DNA of 64,000 nt from NCBI GenBank assembly GCA_013141125.1, contig JABFRO010000002.1:1-64000 (forward strand), given 5' to 3'. Origin of the DNA: Methylophilaceae bacterium. GTDB lineage: Bacteria; Pseudomonadota; Gammaproteobacteria; Burkholderiales; Methylophilaceae. A program made the position numbers and the translations under genes. This document shows positions 26,046-34,094 of this stretch, piece after piece. The notes under the pieces were generated by a model. That model ran no database searches and was not told the origin of the DNA. It was given only the letters and a program-made list of their open reading frames with translations. Every line of letters begins with the position of its first letter. The stretch's first letter is position 1.

Positions 26046-26813
26046 TTAAGCGGCTTTTTTATTGCGACGGCTCAAGCCCAAACCCAACAAACCAAGACCC
26101 ATCAGAGCAATGCTCGCTGGCTCAGGAACATTGAACGCAATGCTACCGTTCAGAGTAGAAGTTCTTTTATATGTTCCATCTGGTTGTAAAACTGGTACTG
26201 GACCATTAACATTGGTATCGTACAAGGCAAAGACCAAAGGTGTTAAGTCGTTCCAATCAGATGCTGGCGGAAAAAAGAATGTATTGTTATTTGCATAACT
26301 TGCAAAACCAAAAAGATTGGCGTTTGCAATACCGCCATCACTGCTAGTAACATTCAATGTCAGAAGAAGATCTGAACCCTGTGCGGCGGCCGCATACATA
26401 TTAACTACACCAGTATAATTAGCCCCAATTCCCTTACCTGTACCATCAACAGCGGTAACAATGCCGGACAAGTTGTAGGTGAATGTAAGAGCTTCCCAAT
26501 TAGCTGGACTGCCATAACCTTGGGTATCAGCAAAGCTCAAATTCAAACCACTTAGTAAAAAGCCGCCTATCGTACCATTACCGCTATCAACTACAGTATC
26601 ACCTACATCTACGCCATTAGCATCAAGATCTGTGTAAACAGAAGTAGCATTTACGTTCGCTTGCATTTCATCAAAATTAGCTGTATTGCCAGCACCCGAA
26701 AAAGCTGTACCACCAAAACTTGGTGTGTTCATATAGACTGGATCAGCCATGGCTACGCCAGAAGCCAATACCAGAGTTGCTGCTACTGCACTTGCTAGTT
26801 TATTCAGTTTCAT
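26046..26813 (-). CDS. PEP-CTERM sorting domain surface protein
   Basis: A 255-residue exported protein. It starts with a signal peptide (MKLNKLASAVAATLVLASGV, cleavage after AMA). The middle is Gly/Asn/Thr/Asp-rich with predicted beta structure and almost no Cys. The C-terminus is a textbook PEP-CTERM signal: VPEPASIALMGLGLLGLGLS, then a basic RRNKKAA tail. Such proteins are cleaved and anchored or released by an exosortase, usually linked to exopolysaccharide or biofilm formation. No exosortase gene is in this window. The gene is expressed alone from a sigma-54 promoter and closed by a strong terminator. The binding role of the mature domain is unknown. Confidence 0.9.
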   Translation of the reverse strand: MKLNKLASAVAATLVLASGVAMADPVYMNTPSFGGTAFSGAGNTANFDEMQANVNATSVYTDLDANGVDVGDTVVDSGNGTIGGFLLSGLNLSFADTQGYGSPANWEALTFTYNLSGIVTAVDGTGKGIGANYTGVVNMYAAAAQGSDLLLTLNVTSSDGGIANANLFGFASYANNNTFFFPPASDWNDLTPLVFALYDTNVNGPVPVLQPDGTYKRTSTLNGSIAFNVPEPASIALMGLGLLGLGLSRRNKKAA

Positions 26814-26888
26814 TTTATTTCTCCTAAAATACGATCTTAAATAATGTATAGATCGGCAAATTGCATGAACTTACCTTGCAAGTAATTA

Positions 26889-26925
26889 AGCATGTAGCGT
26901 GCCAACTATTTAATATCATTAAAAA
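26889..26925 (-). promoter_or_regulatory. sigma-54 promoter of the PEP-CTERM gene
   Basis: On the minus strand TGGCACGCTACATGCT (26904-26889) has the invariant GG and GC of a -24/-12 promoter. It is preceded by TTTTTAATGATATTAA, sharing AATGATATTAA with the promoter at 23440-23476. The predicted start lies near 26877, giving a leader of about 64 bases. Confidence 0.7.
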
Positions 26926-26980
26926 TCAGTAGCTTACTAAATTAAAGCCTATTTGCAAGAAGCTGAGTGTAAAGTTTTCC

Positions 26981-26990
26981 GACGCTTTTT
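26981..26990 (-). promoter_or_regulatory. shared 10-mer upstream of the PEP-CTERM promoter
   Basis: AAAAAGCGTC on the minus strand begins 86 bases upstream of the -24 element. The same 10-mer precedes the acyltransferase copy 2 promoter by 88 bases. It could be part of the binding site of a sigma-54 activator. Here the second arm of the palindrome is not obvious. Confidence 0.4.
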
Positions 26991-27113
26991 CCCTCCCGTT
27001 TAACGCCCAACCTGGCGCGCCGGTTCAAACGCAGGTTTGTCACTTGCAATTTATCATTCCCTGCGCAATCATGCAGCTATATTCTTTCACCTTTTATTAT
27101 TCAGGGGCTATTC

Positions 27114-27986
27114 ATGACTGAGTTTGACTATGAGGCGGCATTTAGCCGCAATCTCGGGGTTGTCAGTGCCGATGAACAGGCGCGTTTACGCCAATCTACC
27201 GTGGCGATTGCCGGTATGGGCGGGGTGGGCGGAGATTATCTCATCAGCCTGGTGCGTGCCGGGGTTGGCCGTTTTCATATTGCCGAGTTTGACGAGTTTG
27301 AGCTGGCCAATTTTAACCGCCAATATGGAGCCAACACGCAAACGCTGGGGCGCAGCAAGCTGCAGGTGATGCTGGAGTATGCGCGACAGATCAACCCGGA
27401 AATAAGTGTAAAGTTTTTCGACAAAGGCGTGGATGCCACTAATATAGACGAATTTCTCAGCGGGGTTGATCTGGCGGTGGATGGCATGGATATATTTGCC
27501 GTGGACATGCATCCGCTATTGATTAACGCCGCCAGCGCACGCGGCATTGTCACGATAGCCGCTGTACCACTGGGTTTGGGCGCTGGCGTACTGGCATTTG
27601 GCGCGGGCGGCATGTCTTATCAGGATTACTTTGCCATTGCTGCGGACATGACGGAAGAAGAAAAAATTATCCAGTTCGCCCTGGGCTTTTCACCGGAAAT
27701 GTATCACCTGAAATATCTTGATCCAAAATCCATTAACCTGAAAGCACGCAAGGGGCCGAGCTCTATCGCGGGCTGCAAGCTGTGCGCCGGCTTTATCACC
27801 ACGCAGGCACTGCTGGCGCTGCTACACCCGCAGGAGTTGAAACTGGTGCCCTGGTATACCACTCTGGATGCCAGGCTTAATCGCTTCCATCACCGCCGCC
27901 TATGGCTTGGCAACCGCAACCCTTTGCAACGTCTGAAGAGTTTTATCGCCAAGAAACGCCTGGAAAAAGCCAGCCATCAGACATAA
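27114..27986 (+). CDS. ThiF/E1-like adenylyltransferase family protein
   Basis: A 290-residue protein with the E1/ThiF/MoeB nucleotide-binding fold: GMGGVGGDYLISLVRAGVG (about residues 34-52), the acidic strand end with FELANFNRQYGA (the Arg that contacts ATP), and a DLAVDGMDIF segment. A late CKLC pair is present, but a second CxxC of the usual zinc site is not seen. The family activates a C-terminal Gly or a carboxylate by adenylation. No ubiquitin-like or sulfur-carrier partner is adjacent, so the substrate is unknown. The C-terminal 40 residues are Arg/Lys-rich. Confidence 0.75.
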   Translation: MTEFDYEAAFSRNLGVVSADEQARLRQSTVAIAGMGGVGGDYLISLVRAGVGRFHIAEFDEFELANFNRQYGANTQTLGRSKLQVMLEYARQINPEISVKFFDKGVDATNIDEFLSGVDLAVDGMDIFAVDMHPLLINAASARGIVTIAAVPLGLGAGVLAFGAGGMSYQDYFAIAADMTEEEKIIQFALGFSPEMYHLKYLDPKSINLKARKGPSSIAGCKLCAGFITTQALLALLHPQELKLVPWYTTLDARLNRFHHRRLWLGNRNPLQRLKSFIAKKRLEKASHQT

Positions 27987-28063
27987 GGGCAATGCATACA
28001 TGCGGCAAGCATGCGCAAATTTCTAGCGTAGCCTGCTAATAGGAATTTTATAAAGGAGCAACC

Positions 28064-28498
28064 ATGGCCTCAGCACAATATAAATCAGACATCATCGCCT
28101 GGGCAAATGAACAAGCGGCTTTTATACGTGCCGGCAAGTTCGATCAACTGGATCTGGAAAATATTGCGGAGGAGATTGAAGACGTGGGTAAAAGTGAGCA
28201 GCGTGAGCTGGAAAGCCGTCTGGAGGTTTTGCTGGCACATTTATTAAAATGGAAATATCAAACCGCATTCAGAAGCAAAAGTTGGGAAAGAACCATTATT
28301 GAACAACGTGCCAGGCTGAGGAGAGCCATTAAGAAAGCGCCTAGCCTCAAAGCATTACTCAATAACAAAGAGTTTTTAGATGATATTTATGAAATAGCCA
28401 CAATTACTGCGATCAATGAAACCGGGCTGGAAACATATCCCAAAACCTGTGATTGGTCACTTGAGCTAATATTACAGGAAAACTGGTTGCCGGAATAA
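28064..28498 (+). CDS. DUF29 family protein
   Basis: A 144-residue, charged, all-helical protein. YKSDIIAWANEQAAFIRAGK, FDQLDLENIAEEIEDVGKSE, LEVLLAHLLKWKYQ and SWERTIIEQRARLRRAIKKA are the DUF29 landmarks. These small proteins are common, often in several copies per genome, and no function is established. A good ribosome binding site (AAAGGAGCAACC) precedes the ATG. It stands 77 bases after the ThiF-like gene on the same strand. Confidence 0.85.
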   Translation: MASAQYKSDIIAWANEQAAFIRAGKFDQLDLENIAEEIEDVGKSEQRELESRLEVLLAHLLKWKYQTAFRSKSWERTIIEQRARLRRAIKKAPSLKALLNNKEFLDDIYEIATITAINETGLETYPKTCDWSLELILQENWLPE

Positions 28499-28534
28499 AG
28501 CGGAAATCAGTTTCCTTAACTACGCCAGCTATTA

Positions 28535-28957
28535 CTATTGCTTTGTCAATTGGCAGCCTGTTAGGCGATCATGTAAAAAAAGATTATCGCGGTCGAATAG
28601 CGCCCAGAAAAATCCCGCTCCAAAAAACCCCAAGCCCAGACTGGCCAACAGATAGCGCCAGATGGCTTGTCTGCTGGAAATTTGGGTTCCGGCACGATGG
28701 CTCAGTTGTATATGCCAGGTGCGCATTGCCAGCGTTTGCCCACCATGCAGCCAGCACCAGATAAAGTACACGGCGGCAATCAACCAAAGATAAATCTGTA
28801 AAAAATAGCGTAGCGGTGCTGCGGTGGCATTGCCAAATAGTGTCAGAAATACAAAGGTAGCGGCGAAGAGAATGGCTAACAACAGCAGGCTATCGTAAAT
28901 CATGCAGGCGATAAGCCGGAGCGGGCTTGGCTTAACGTTTTGCTTATGGTTAGTCAA
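28535..28957 (-). CDS. RDD family membrane protein
   Basis: A 140-residue inner-membrane protein with three or four hydrophobic helices. The RDD family motif is present in modified form: LRLIACMIYDSLLLLAILFA, a WCWLHGGQTLAMRTWHIQL loop, and the C-terminal LFDRDNLFLHDRLTGCQLT. Function is unknown; some members relate to ion homeostasis. It lies downstream of the sigma factor-DUF3619-DUF3106 genes on the same strand with a 50-base gap, a layout that recurs in betaproteobacteria. Confidence 0.85.
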   Translation of the reverse strand: MTNHKQNVKPSPLRLIACMIYDSLLLLAILFAATFVFLTLFGNATAAPLRYFLQIYLWLIAAVYFIWCWLHGGQTLAMRTWHIQLSHRAGTQISSRQAIWRYLLASLGLGFFGAGFFWALFDRDNLFLHDRLTGCQLTKQ

Positions 28958-29007
28958 GTGAGGTAAGGTCTGGAATGTTACCGGGTTTCAGGCGCTGACC
29001 GAGCGGC

Positions 29008-29472
29008 TTAATGGATACTGCTCTGGTTATCCAGCTCTACACCGTCAAGTTCAGGATTTTGCTGACGCAGTTTTTCACGCTGGGCTTCCGGCAGGCTTTG
29101 ATAGGCTTGCCATTTTTTGCGCAACTCGTCTCTTTTTTCTGGCGATAGGCTTTGAAATTGCTGGTATTTCTTGCGTATGTTTTCACGCTCGAATGGTGTC
29201 ATTTTGCTCCAATCTGTCAGACGCTTTTGTACGCGCTGCTGTTGCTGTGCATTCATGCTCTGAAAGTCGCGCGAAATATCCAACATTTTTTCACGCTGCC
29301 ATGGCCGCAAGCTGTTCCATTCTGCGGCTAACGGAGCGAGAACCTTGCGTTGGTTGTCATTTAACTGCGCCCAATTGGGATCAGCCCCATCCGCATAGGC
29401 ATAAGTTGACACCATAGCAGTTGACACCATGGTGACAAGCATAATTAACGCTGCTATTTGCGCTTTAGCCAT
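29008..29472 (-). CDS. DUF3106 domain protein, exported
   Basis: A 154-residue protein with a signal peptide (about 28 residues, ending AYA). The mature part is rich in Trp, Gln and Arg, with a repeated pattern (SLRPWQREKMLDISRDFQSM, LSPEKRDELRKKWQAYQSL, LPEAQREKLRQQNPEL) typical of DUF3106 and reminiscent of Spy/CpxP-like periplasmic helices. Its start lies 19 bases inside the end of the DUF3619 gene. Function is unknown, but its position links it to the envelope-stress-like sigma factor upstream. Confidence 0.8.
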   Translation of the reverse strand: MAKAQIAALIMLVTMVSTAMVSTYAYADGADPNWAQLNDNQRKVLAPLAAEWNSLRPWQREKMLDISRDFQSMNAQQQQRVQKRLTDWSKMTPFERENIRKKYQQFQSLSPEKRDELRKKWQAYQSLPEAQREKLRQQNPELDGVELDNQSSIH

Positions 29473-29870
29473 ACATCAAACCCCTTGTCTAAATAAGCCT
29501 CTGGCGGCAAATCAGATGCCAGCAAAAAGGCATCCCCTTGCTCGGTTTCGTTCTGGGCAGTAAATTTTTGTGATAATAAAAGTGCAATAAGTACGGATCC
29601 TAAAACCAAAGCGGCGAACATTAAGGGGCGATGATGCCCAATAAAATCACCCAACACACTTAATACCTGAGTGCCGTTGGTGCCGGTTGCCGCAACGCCC
29701 TGCTTGCGCGCCACCAGCGCAGATATGGCGCGTTCACGCGCATGATCCAGCTTGACTACAGTTTGCTTATCCAGCTGGTTGGCATTGGCCTCCAGATAAC
29801 TGATGACTGTTTTCGCCGTATGGTTTTCCCCGTTGGAATTATTTTGTTGCATAGTGGGCTCATTTTTCAT
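29454..29870 (-). CDS. DUF3619 family protein (putative anti-sigma-type membrane protein)
   Basis: A 138-residue protein with a cytosolic N-terminus (KTVISYLEANANQLDKQTVV, HARERAISALVARKQG), one TM helix near residues 82-100 (RPLMFAALVLGSVLIALLLS) and a short C-terminal part ending EAYLDKGFDVWLKRK. The topology and position right after an ECF-type sigma factor fit an anti-sigma role, which is inference. It overlaps the DUF3106 gene and follows the sigma gene after nine bases. Confidence 0.8.
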   Translation of the reverse strand: MKNEPTMQQNNSNGENHTAKTVISYLEANANQLDKQTVVKLDHARERAISALVARKQGVAATGTNGTQVLSVLGDFIGHHRPLMFAALVLGSVLIALLLSQKFTAQNETEQGDAFLLASDLPPEAYLDKGFDVWLKRK

Positions 29871-29879
29871 TGCAGGCTC

Positions 29880-30458
29880 CTAATTTTTCAGACTGCTTTT
29901 GCTTAATCCGGTTTTTTCCAGTGTTGCGGCCAACGCATGCACAGCACGCGAGCAGTGTGTTTTCACACTCCCTTCCGAGCATCCCATGCTTGCTGCTGTT
30001 TCGGCTACATCCATTTCCTCCCAGTAACGCAGAATGAACGCTTCTCGTTGACGCGCAGGAAGTTTTTGCAAGGCTTGCTCTATAGTGGCGATGGTCTGGC
30101 GACGCTCCAGCTCGGCAAACGGCTCATCGTGTTTATCCTGATTTTCATTGGCAAGCGTTTCCAATGGGTCATGATCGTCATCCTCCGTGTTGCTAGTGAA
30201 TGAGGACAGTAATGTTGTCCATAAATTACGTACTTTTTGCCGACGCCAGAAATCACGCATGGTATTTTGCAAGATACGTTGAAATAACATCGGGTATTCA
30301 CTAGCCGGACGCTCGCCGTATTTTTCGGCCAGTTTTAACATGGCATCCTGCACAATGTCGAGTGCCGCGTGGTCGTCCCGCACGGCATATACCGTCTGCT
30401 TATAGGCGCGACGCTGCACTTGGGCGAGAAAATCTGAAAGTTCCTTTACGCTTGCCAT
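29880..30458 (-). CDS. RNA polymerase sigma-70 family (ECF-like) sigma factor
   Basis: A 192-residue sigma factor with region 2 (YAVRDDHAALDIVQDAMLKL, YPMLFQRILQNTMRDFWRRQ) and region 4 (LQKLPARQREAFILRYWEEM, TAASMGCSEGSVKTHCSRAV). It directs RNA polymerase to a small regulon. The linker between regions 2 and 4 is long and acidic (EDDDHDPLETLANENQDKHD). It heads the operon with DUF3619, DUF3106 and RDD genes, a conserved betaproteobacterial set. Confidence 0.9.
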   Translation of the reverse strand: MASVKELSDFLAQVQRRAYKQTVYAVRDDHAALDIVQDAMLKLAEKYGERPASEYPMLFQRILQNTMRDFWRRQKVRNLWTTLLSSFTSNTEDDDHDPLETLANENQDKHDEPFAELERRQTIATIEQALQKLPARQREAFILRYWEEMDVAETAASMGCSEGSVKTHCSRAVHALAATLEKTGLSKSSLKN

Positions 30459-30624
30459 ACGGATTGATTACTTTACACCCTGTTATTGTTTAGTTTGTGT
30501 CTCTAATATAGCGGCCAATGCTGAAACCATTCAGCCTGTAGCAAAGTATATCAGGTTTAAATTTTGTTCTAAGCGCAGGTTTTCGCTACAATCCTTGCCT
30601 ATCCCAACGCTAATCAAAGTCATT

Positions 30625-30852
30625 ATGGCAAAAATATTTCTGCTTGCAATTGCCTTTTGGTTGCTTATAACCATTCTCAAGCGCTACCGTAACTCTTGGA
30701 ATGCACCTGATGAGCCGCTAAAAAAATCAGAGCAAACTGAATTAATGGTGCAGTGTGCTCACTGTGGTGTGCATTTGCCAAAAAGTGACAGTCTACTGGT
30801 CAATGATCAATATTATTGTTGCCAGGCACATGCGGATGAAGCCGGGCAATGA
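30625..30852 (+). CDS. PP0621-like small membrane protein with Cys pairs
   Basis: A 75-residue protein. An N-terminal TM helix (IFLLAIAFWLLITIL) is followed by a short metal-binding-like domain: MVQCAHCGVHLPKSDSLLV and YYCCQAHADE. This matches small proteins that are encoded just before pilS in many beta- and gammaproteobacteria. Its last codon overlaps the pilS ATG (ATGA), so the two are coupled. The ATG at 30625 starts right before the hydrophobic helix; an upstream start at 30595 is less likely. Confidence 0.75.
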   Translation: MAKIFLLAIAFWLLITILKRYRNSWNAPDEPLKKSEQTELMVQCAHCGVHLPKSDSLLVNDQYYCCQAHADEAGQ

Positions 30853-32462
30853 CAGCAGGTGCTGATGAGCACTTGAATGCACTGCCTGACCATGATTATT
30901 GGCGGGTGATGCGGGTTTCCAACCTTTACCGCCTGGTCATCGCTGGTGTTTTTGTTGGCTCCCATGTCTTTCTGAATAATATTCCCTGGTGGGAAAATTA
31001 TGATAGTCAGCTTTACGCCAAACTGGCTATCGGCTATTTTATTTTTAGTGCGCTGGCCATCACGCTTACCCGTTTACGCTGGCCTGCTTTTGATCTCCAA
31101 CGCTCATTTCAGGCCATTGCAGATATTGCTTTTATTGTCGCATTGATGCATGCGGCGGGCGGCGTTGCCAGTGGCTTGGGATTATTGCTGGTGGTGGCGA
31201 TAGCCGCTGCAAGCTTGGTTAGCCAAGGCCGTTGGGCCTTGTTTTATGCGGCTATCGCCAGCATCGCGCTATTGCTGGAGCAGTCTTTCCAAATACTCAA
31301 TGGTAGTAATATATCCGGTGATTATTCGCACTCGGTCATGCTTAGCCTCAGCTGTTTTGCAACCGCCTGGCTGGCACACAGTTTTGCCGTACAAACGCAT
31401 CAAAGTGAAGCACTGGCTTCACAACGCGGGGTGGATTTGGAAAATCTGGCACAAGTGAATGCACTGATTACGCAAGAAATGCAAGATGGTGTGCTGGTGG
31501 TGGATAAGGATTTCAAGTTACGCCATCATAATGTTCAGGCAGAATATTTGTTGGCACTGGATCAGCATACCTTTGAAACACAAGCGTTGGCTGAATGTGT
31601 ACCGGAGCTGGTTGATCTTTTGCGCAATTGGATAAATGAACGTGATGATATTGAACCAACATCCATTCAGTTGGCAAAAAATGAACGTGAACTTAGGCTG
31701 CGCTTCATGCCGGTAGGGTCCAATCGCCAACAAGGAGCCGTGATTTTTATTGAGGATTGGAGTCAGTTGCGCGCGCAGAGTCAGCAACTTAAACTGGCGG
31801 CGCTGGGGCGTTTAACCGCACATATCGCGCATGAAATTCGCAACCCCTTGAGTGCTATCAGCCATGCCAACCAACTGCTGCAAGAAGATGAAACGCATGA
31901 TCTTGCATCACATCGCTTGTTGCAGATTATTGCAGATAATGTGCAGCGTCTGGATCGCATCGTTAAAGACGTGCTTGAATTGAATCGGCGTGACCGCACC
32001 AAGCAGGAAATAATTGTACTCGAAGATTTTTTGCAAGAATTTCACGACCAATTTTGCCAGGTTGAAAGAATCACCCCCCTCGGTTTTCGTTTGGAAATAA
32101 ATCCATCGCCAGCATCGTCGTCTGTACAAATACTATTTGATCGACGTCATTTAAATCAGATTTTATGGAATCTCTGCCGAAATGGCTGGCACCATAGTCA
32201 ACAACAGGCCGCCAGTTTGATTTTGAGTTTACATGTGCAGTCCGATATTCACTCGCTACGGCTGGAGATTATGGATGATGGCTTGGGTGTGCCAGTGGAG
32301 GCACAATCACATTTGTTTGAGCCTTTTTTTACAACCGAGGCCACGGGTACTGGGCTGGGCTTGTATATCGCCCGTGAACTTTGCGAGGCAAACGGAGCCA
32401 GCCTCAACTATACGCCTGCCGAAACTGGCGGCTTGTTTATCATTCATCTTAAAAAAGCGTAG
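30849..32462 (+). CDS. pilS: two-component sensor histidine kinase PilS
   Basis: A 537-residue inner-membrane kinase. About six hydrophobic helices occupy residues 20-180, a PAS-like domain follows (ALITQEMQDGVLVVDKDFKL), then the dimerisation H-box HIAHEIRNPLSAISHANQLL with the phosphorylated His near residue 328. The ATPase domain has an N-box-like HLNQILWNLCRNGWHHS, MDDGLGVP, and FFTTEATGTGLGLYIARELC. In the known system PilS senses pilin and controls type IV pilus expression through PilR. It overlaps the preceding small gene, and pilR follows after six bases. No pil structural genes are in the window. Confidence 0.92.
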   Translation: MTAGADEHLNALPDHDYWRVMRVSNLYRLVIAGVFVGSHVFLNNIPWWENYDSQLYAKLAIGYFIFSALAITLTRLRWPAFDLQRSFQAIADIAFIVALMHAAGGVASGLGLLLVVAIAAASLVSQGRWALFYAAIASIALLLEQSFQILNGSNISGDYSHSVMLSLSCFATAWLAHSFAVQTHQSEALASQRGVDLENLAQVNALITQEMQDGVLVVDKDFKLRHHNVQAEYLLALDQHTFETQALAECVPELVDLLRNWINERDDIEPTSIQLAKNERELRLRFMPVGSNRQQGAVIFIEDWSQLRAQSQQLKLAALGRLTAHIAHEIRNPLSAISHANQLLQEDETHDLASHRLLQIIADNVQRLDRIVKDVLELNRRDRTKQEIIVLEDFLQEFHDQFCQVERITPLGFRLEINPSPASSSVQILFDRRHLNQILWNLCRNGWHHSQQQAASLILSLHVQSDIHSLRLEIMDDGLGVPVEAQSHLFEPFFTTEATGTGLGLYIARELCEANGASLNYTPAETGGLFIIHLKKA

Positions 32463-32468
32463 CTTCCA

Positions 32469-33836
32469 ATGACACAAATGTTGAAGTGTTTGGTCGTAGA
32501 TGACGAAGCAGATATTCGTGAATTGCTCGTGCTCACTCTTGAGCGCATGGGAATTGCGGCCGATAGTGCGGGCAATGTCACAGATGCCAAGCATTTGCTC
32601 GCCCAAAATAGCTATGCCTTGTGTCTGACGGATATGCGTTTGCCCGATGGCAGTGGCCTGGATTTAGTGCAATTGATAGGAGCGCAGTACAGTGGGCTTC
32701 CGGTCGCGGTTATCACCGCTTATGGCAGTGCAGAAAACGCTGTTTCCGCGTTAAAGGCCGGCGCTTTTGATTATTTAACCAAACCCATATCACTCAAACA
32801 ACTGCGCCCTTTGGTTGAGTCCGCACTTAAATTGTCACGGACTGAAGTAAAGTCAGCTGGCGAATTGCATATGATAGGCGATTCCGTTCCTATTCAGCAG
32901 GTGCGTGCTTTGATAGCCAAATTGGCGCGCAGTCAGGCTCCCGTCTATATCAGTGGCGAATCCGGCAGTGGTAAGGAGCTGGCGGCAAAATTAATTCATC
33001 ATGGTGGCTCACGCCGTGACGCGCCTTTTGTCGCGGTGAATTGTGGTGCCATATCTGAAAACCTGATGGAAAGCGAATTCTTCGGCTATAAAAAAGGCGC
33101 GTTTACTGGAGCCAACCAAGAGAAAGAAGGTTTATTTCAGGCCGCGAATGGCGGCACCCTGTTTCTGGATGAGGTGGCCGATTTACCACTCGCCATGCAG
33201 GTGAAATTATTGCGTGCCATTCAGGAGAAAAAAGTGCGTATGGTAGGCAGCAATACTGAAGAAAGCGTAGATGTGCGCATAGTGAGCGCTACCCATCGCA
33301 ACTTGGCTAACATGATGGATAAAGGTGAATTTAGACAGGATCTTTATTATCGCCTCAACGTCATCGAATTAAAATTACCGCCGCTAAGAGAGCGCCCTGA
33401 AGATATTCCGCTACTCGCACAAAGTCTGCTGGAAAAACAAACACATAATTCCGCTGTGCCTTTACCCGTTTTAGATAGCGCGGCACAGGACATGCTTATG
33501 CAATACAGCTTTCCCGGCAATGTACGCGAATTGGAAAATGTACTTGAACGCGCGCTTGCCATGTGTGATGGCCACACAATTAAAGCGGATGATCTTTTGC
33601 TGCAAGGTGAATCTCGAAAAGCCGTTGGCTCTACTGTCGCAAGCCAGGGCAAACCTGATACAGGGGTGACCGAGGCCAACAATTTGGCATTGCCCGACTA
33701 TCTGGAAACGGTGGAAAGAAAAGCGATTATCGAGGCGCTGGAAAAAACCGGGAACAATCAAACCGAAGCGGCCAAGCTGCTGGGTGTAAGCTTACGCACC
33801 TTGCGTTATCGCTTATCCAGGCTGGGGCTTGGCTAA
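32469..33836 (+). CDS. pilR: sigma-54 dependent response regulator PilR
   Basis: A 455-residue NtrC-class activator. The receiver domain has VVDDEAD and Asp55 (LCLTDMRLPDG) as phospho-acceptor, plus the conserved Lys in DYLTKP. The AAA+ domain has the Walker A GESGSGKE and the sigma-54-contacting GAFTGA loop (FGYKKGAFTGANQEKEG), then LFLDEVADLPL. The C-terminus is a Fis-type HTH (NQTEAAKLLGVSLRTLRYRL). It would activate pilA-type sigma-54 promoters. Whether it also acts on the sigma-54 promoters at 23440 and 26889 cannot be told from sequence. A palindromic element begins right after its stop codon. Confidence 0.93.
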   Translation: MTQMLKCLVVDDEADIRELLVLTLERMGIAADSAGNVTDAKHLLAQNSYALCLTDMRLPDGSGLDLVQLIGAQYSGLPVAVITAYGSAENAVSALKAGAFDYLTKPISLKQLRPLVESALKLSRTEVKSAGELHMIGDSVPIQQVRALIAKLARSQAPVYISGESGSGKELAAKLIHHGGSRRDAPFVAVNCGAISENLMESEFFGYKKGAFTGANQEKEGLFQAANGGTLFLDEVADLPLAMQVKLLRAIQEKKVRMVGSNTEESVDVRIVSATHRNLANMMDKGEFRQDLYYRLNVIELKLPPLRERPEDIPLLAQSLLEKQTHNSAVPLPVLDSAAQDMLMQYSFPGNVRELENVLERALAMCDGHTIKADDLLLQGESRKAVGSTVASQGKPDTGVTEANNLALPDYLETVERKAIIEALEKTGNNQTEAAKLLGVSLRTLRYRLSRLGLG

Positions 33837-33841
33837 AACGA

Positions 33842-33969
33842 CTCTATGTGGTTTGTAGTTGGTAGAAGAATGTCTTCCCCCCTTTGAAAAAGGGGGAAGA
33901 CAGGCTCCTAACTACTAGCGAACTAACTGCCACAACATGCATTACTCACTACAAACCACATAGCACCAC
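33842..33969. mobile_element. nested-palindrome MITE-like element after pilR
   Basis: The outer arms CTATGTGGTTTGTAGT (33844-33859) and ACTACAAACCACATAG (33948-33963) are perfect inverted repeats. Nested inside is a perfect hairpin GTCTTCCCCC...GGGGGAAGAC. The 8-mer TAAAACGA flanks the element (33834-33841, which includes the pilR stop codon, and 33970-33977), as expected of a target-site duplication. It has no coding capacity. It may also end pilR transcription. Confidence 0.65.
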
Positions 33970-33999
33970 TAAAACGAAGAGTAAATAATGGTCTTACTC

Positions 34000-34071
34000 C
34001 GAGATAATTCATCATGCCGTCAAACCGGTAAAAGACGGAATGACACGGTTTTCCCCAATGGATTATCTTCG
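34000..34071. repeat. second imperfect palindrome in the pilR-RND gap
   Basis: The arms CGAGATAATTCAT (34000-34012) and ATGGATTATCTTCG (34058-34071) pair with small mismatches. An inner CCGTC...GACGG stem with a trailing GGAATGAC recalls the inner part of the element at 24858-24990. It ends 24 bases before the stop of the RND gene. Confidence 0.45.
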
Positions 34072-34094
34072 TTAATTACGGTATCCAGAGCCGA

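Noticed and set aside
30849-33836. PilS/PilR as the PEP-CTERM regulators PrsK/PrsR
   Set aside because: The kinase has the PilS layout (about six TM helices, one PAS-like domain, small Cys-pair gene before it), not the larger PrsK layout. Cross-regulation cannot be excluded.
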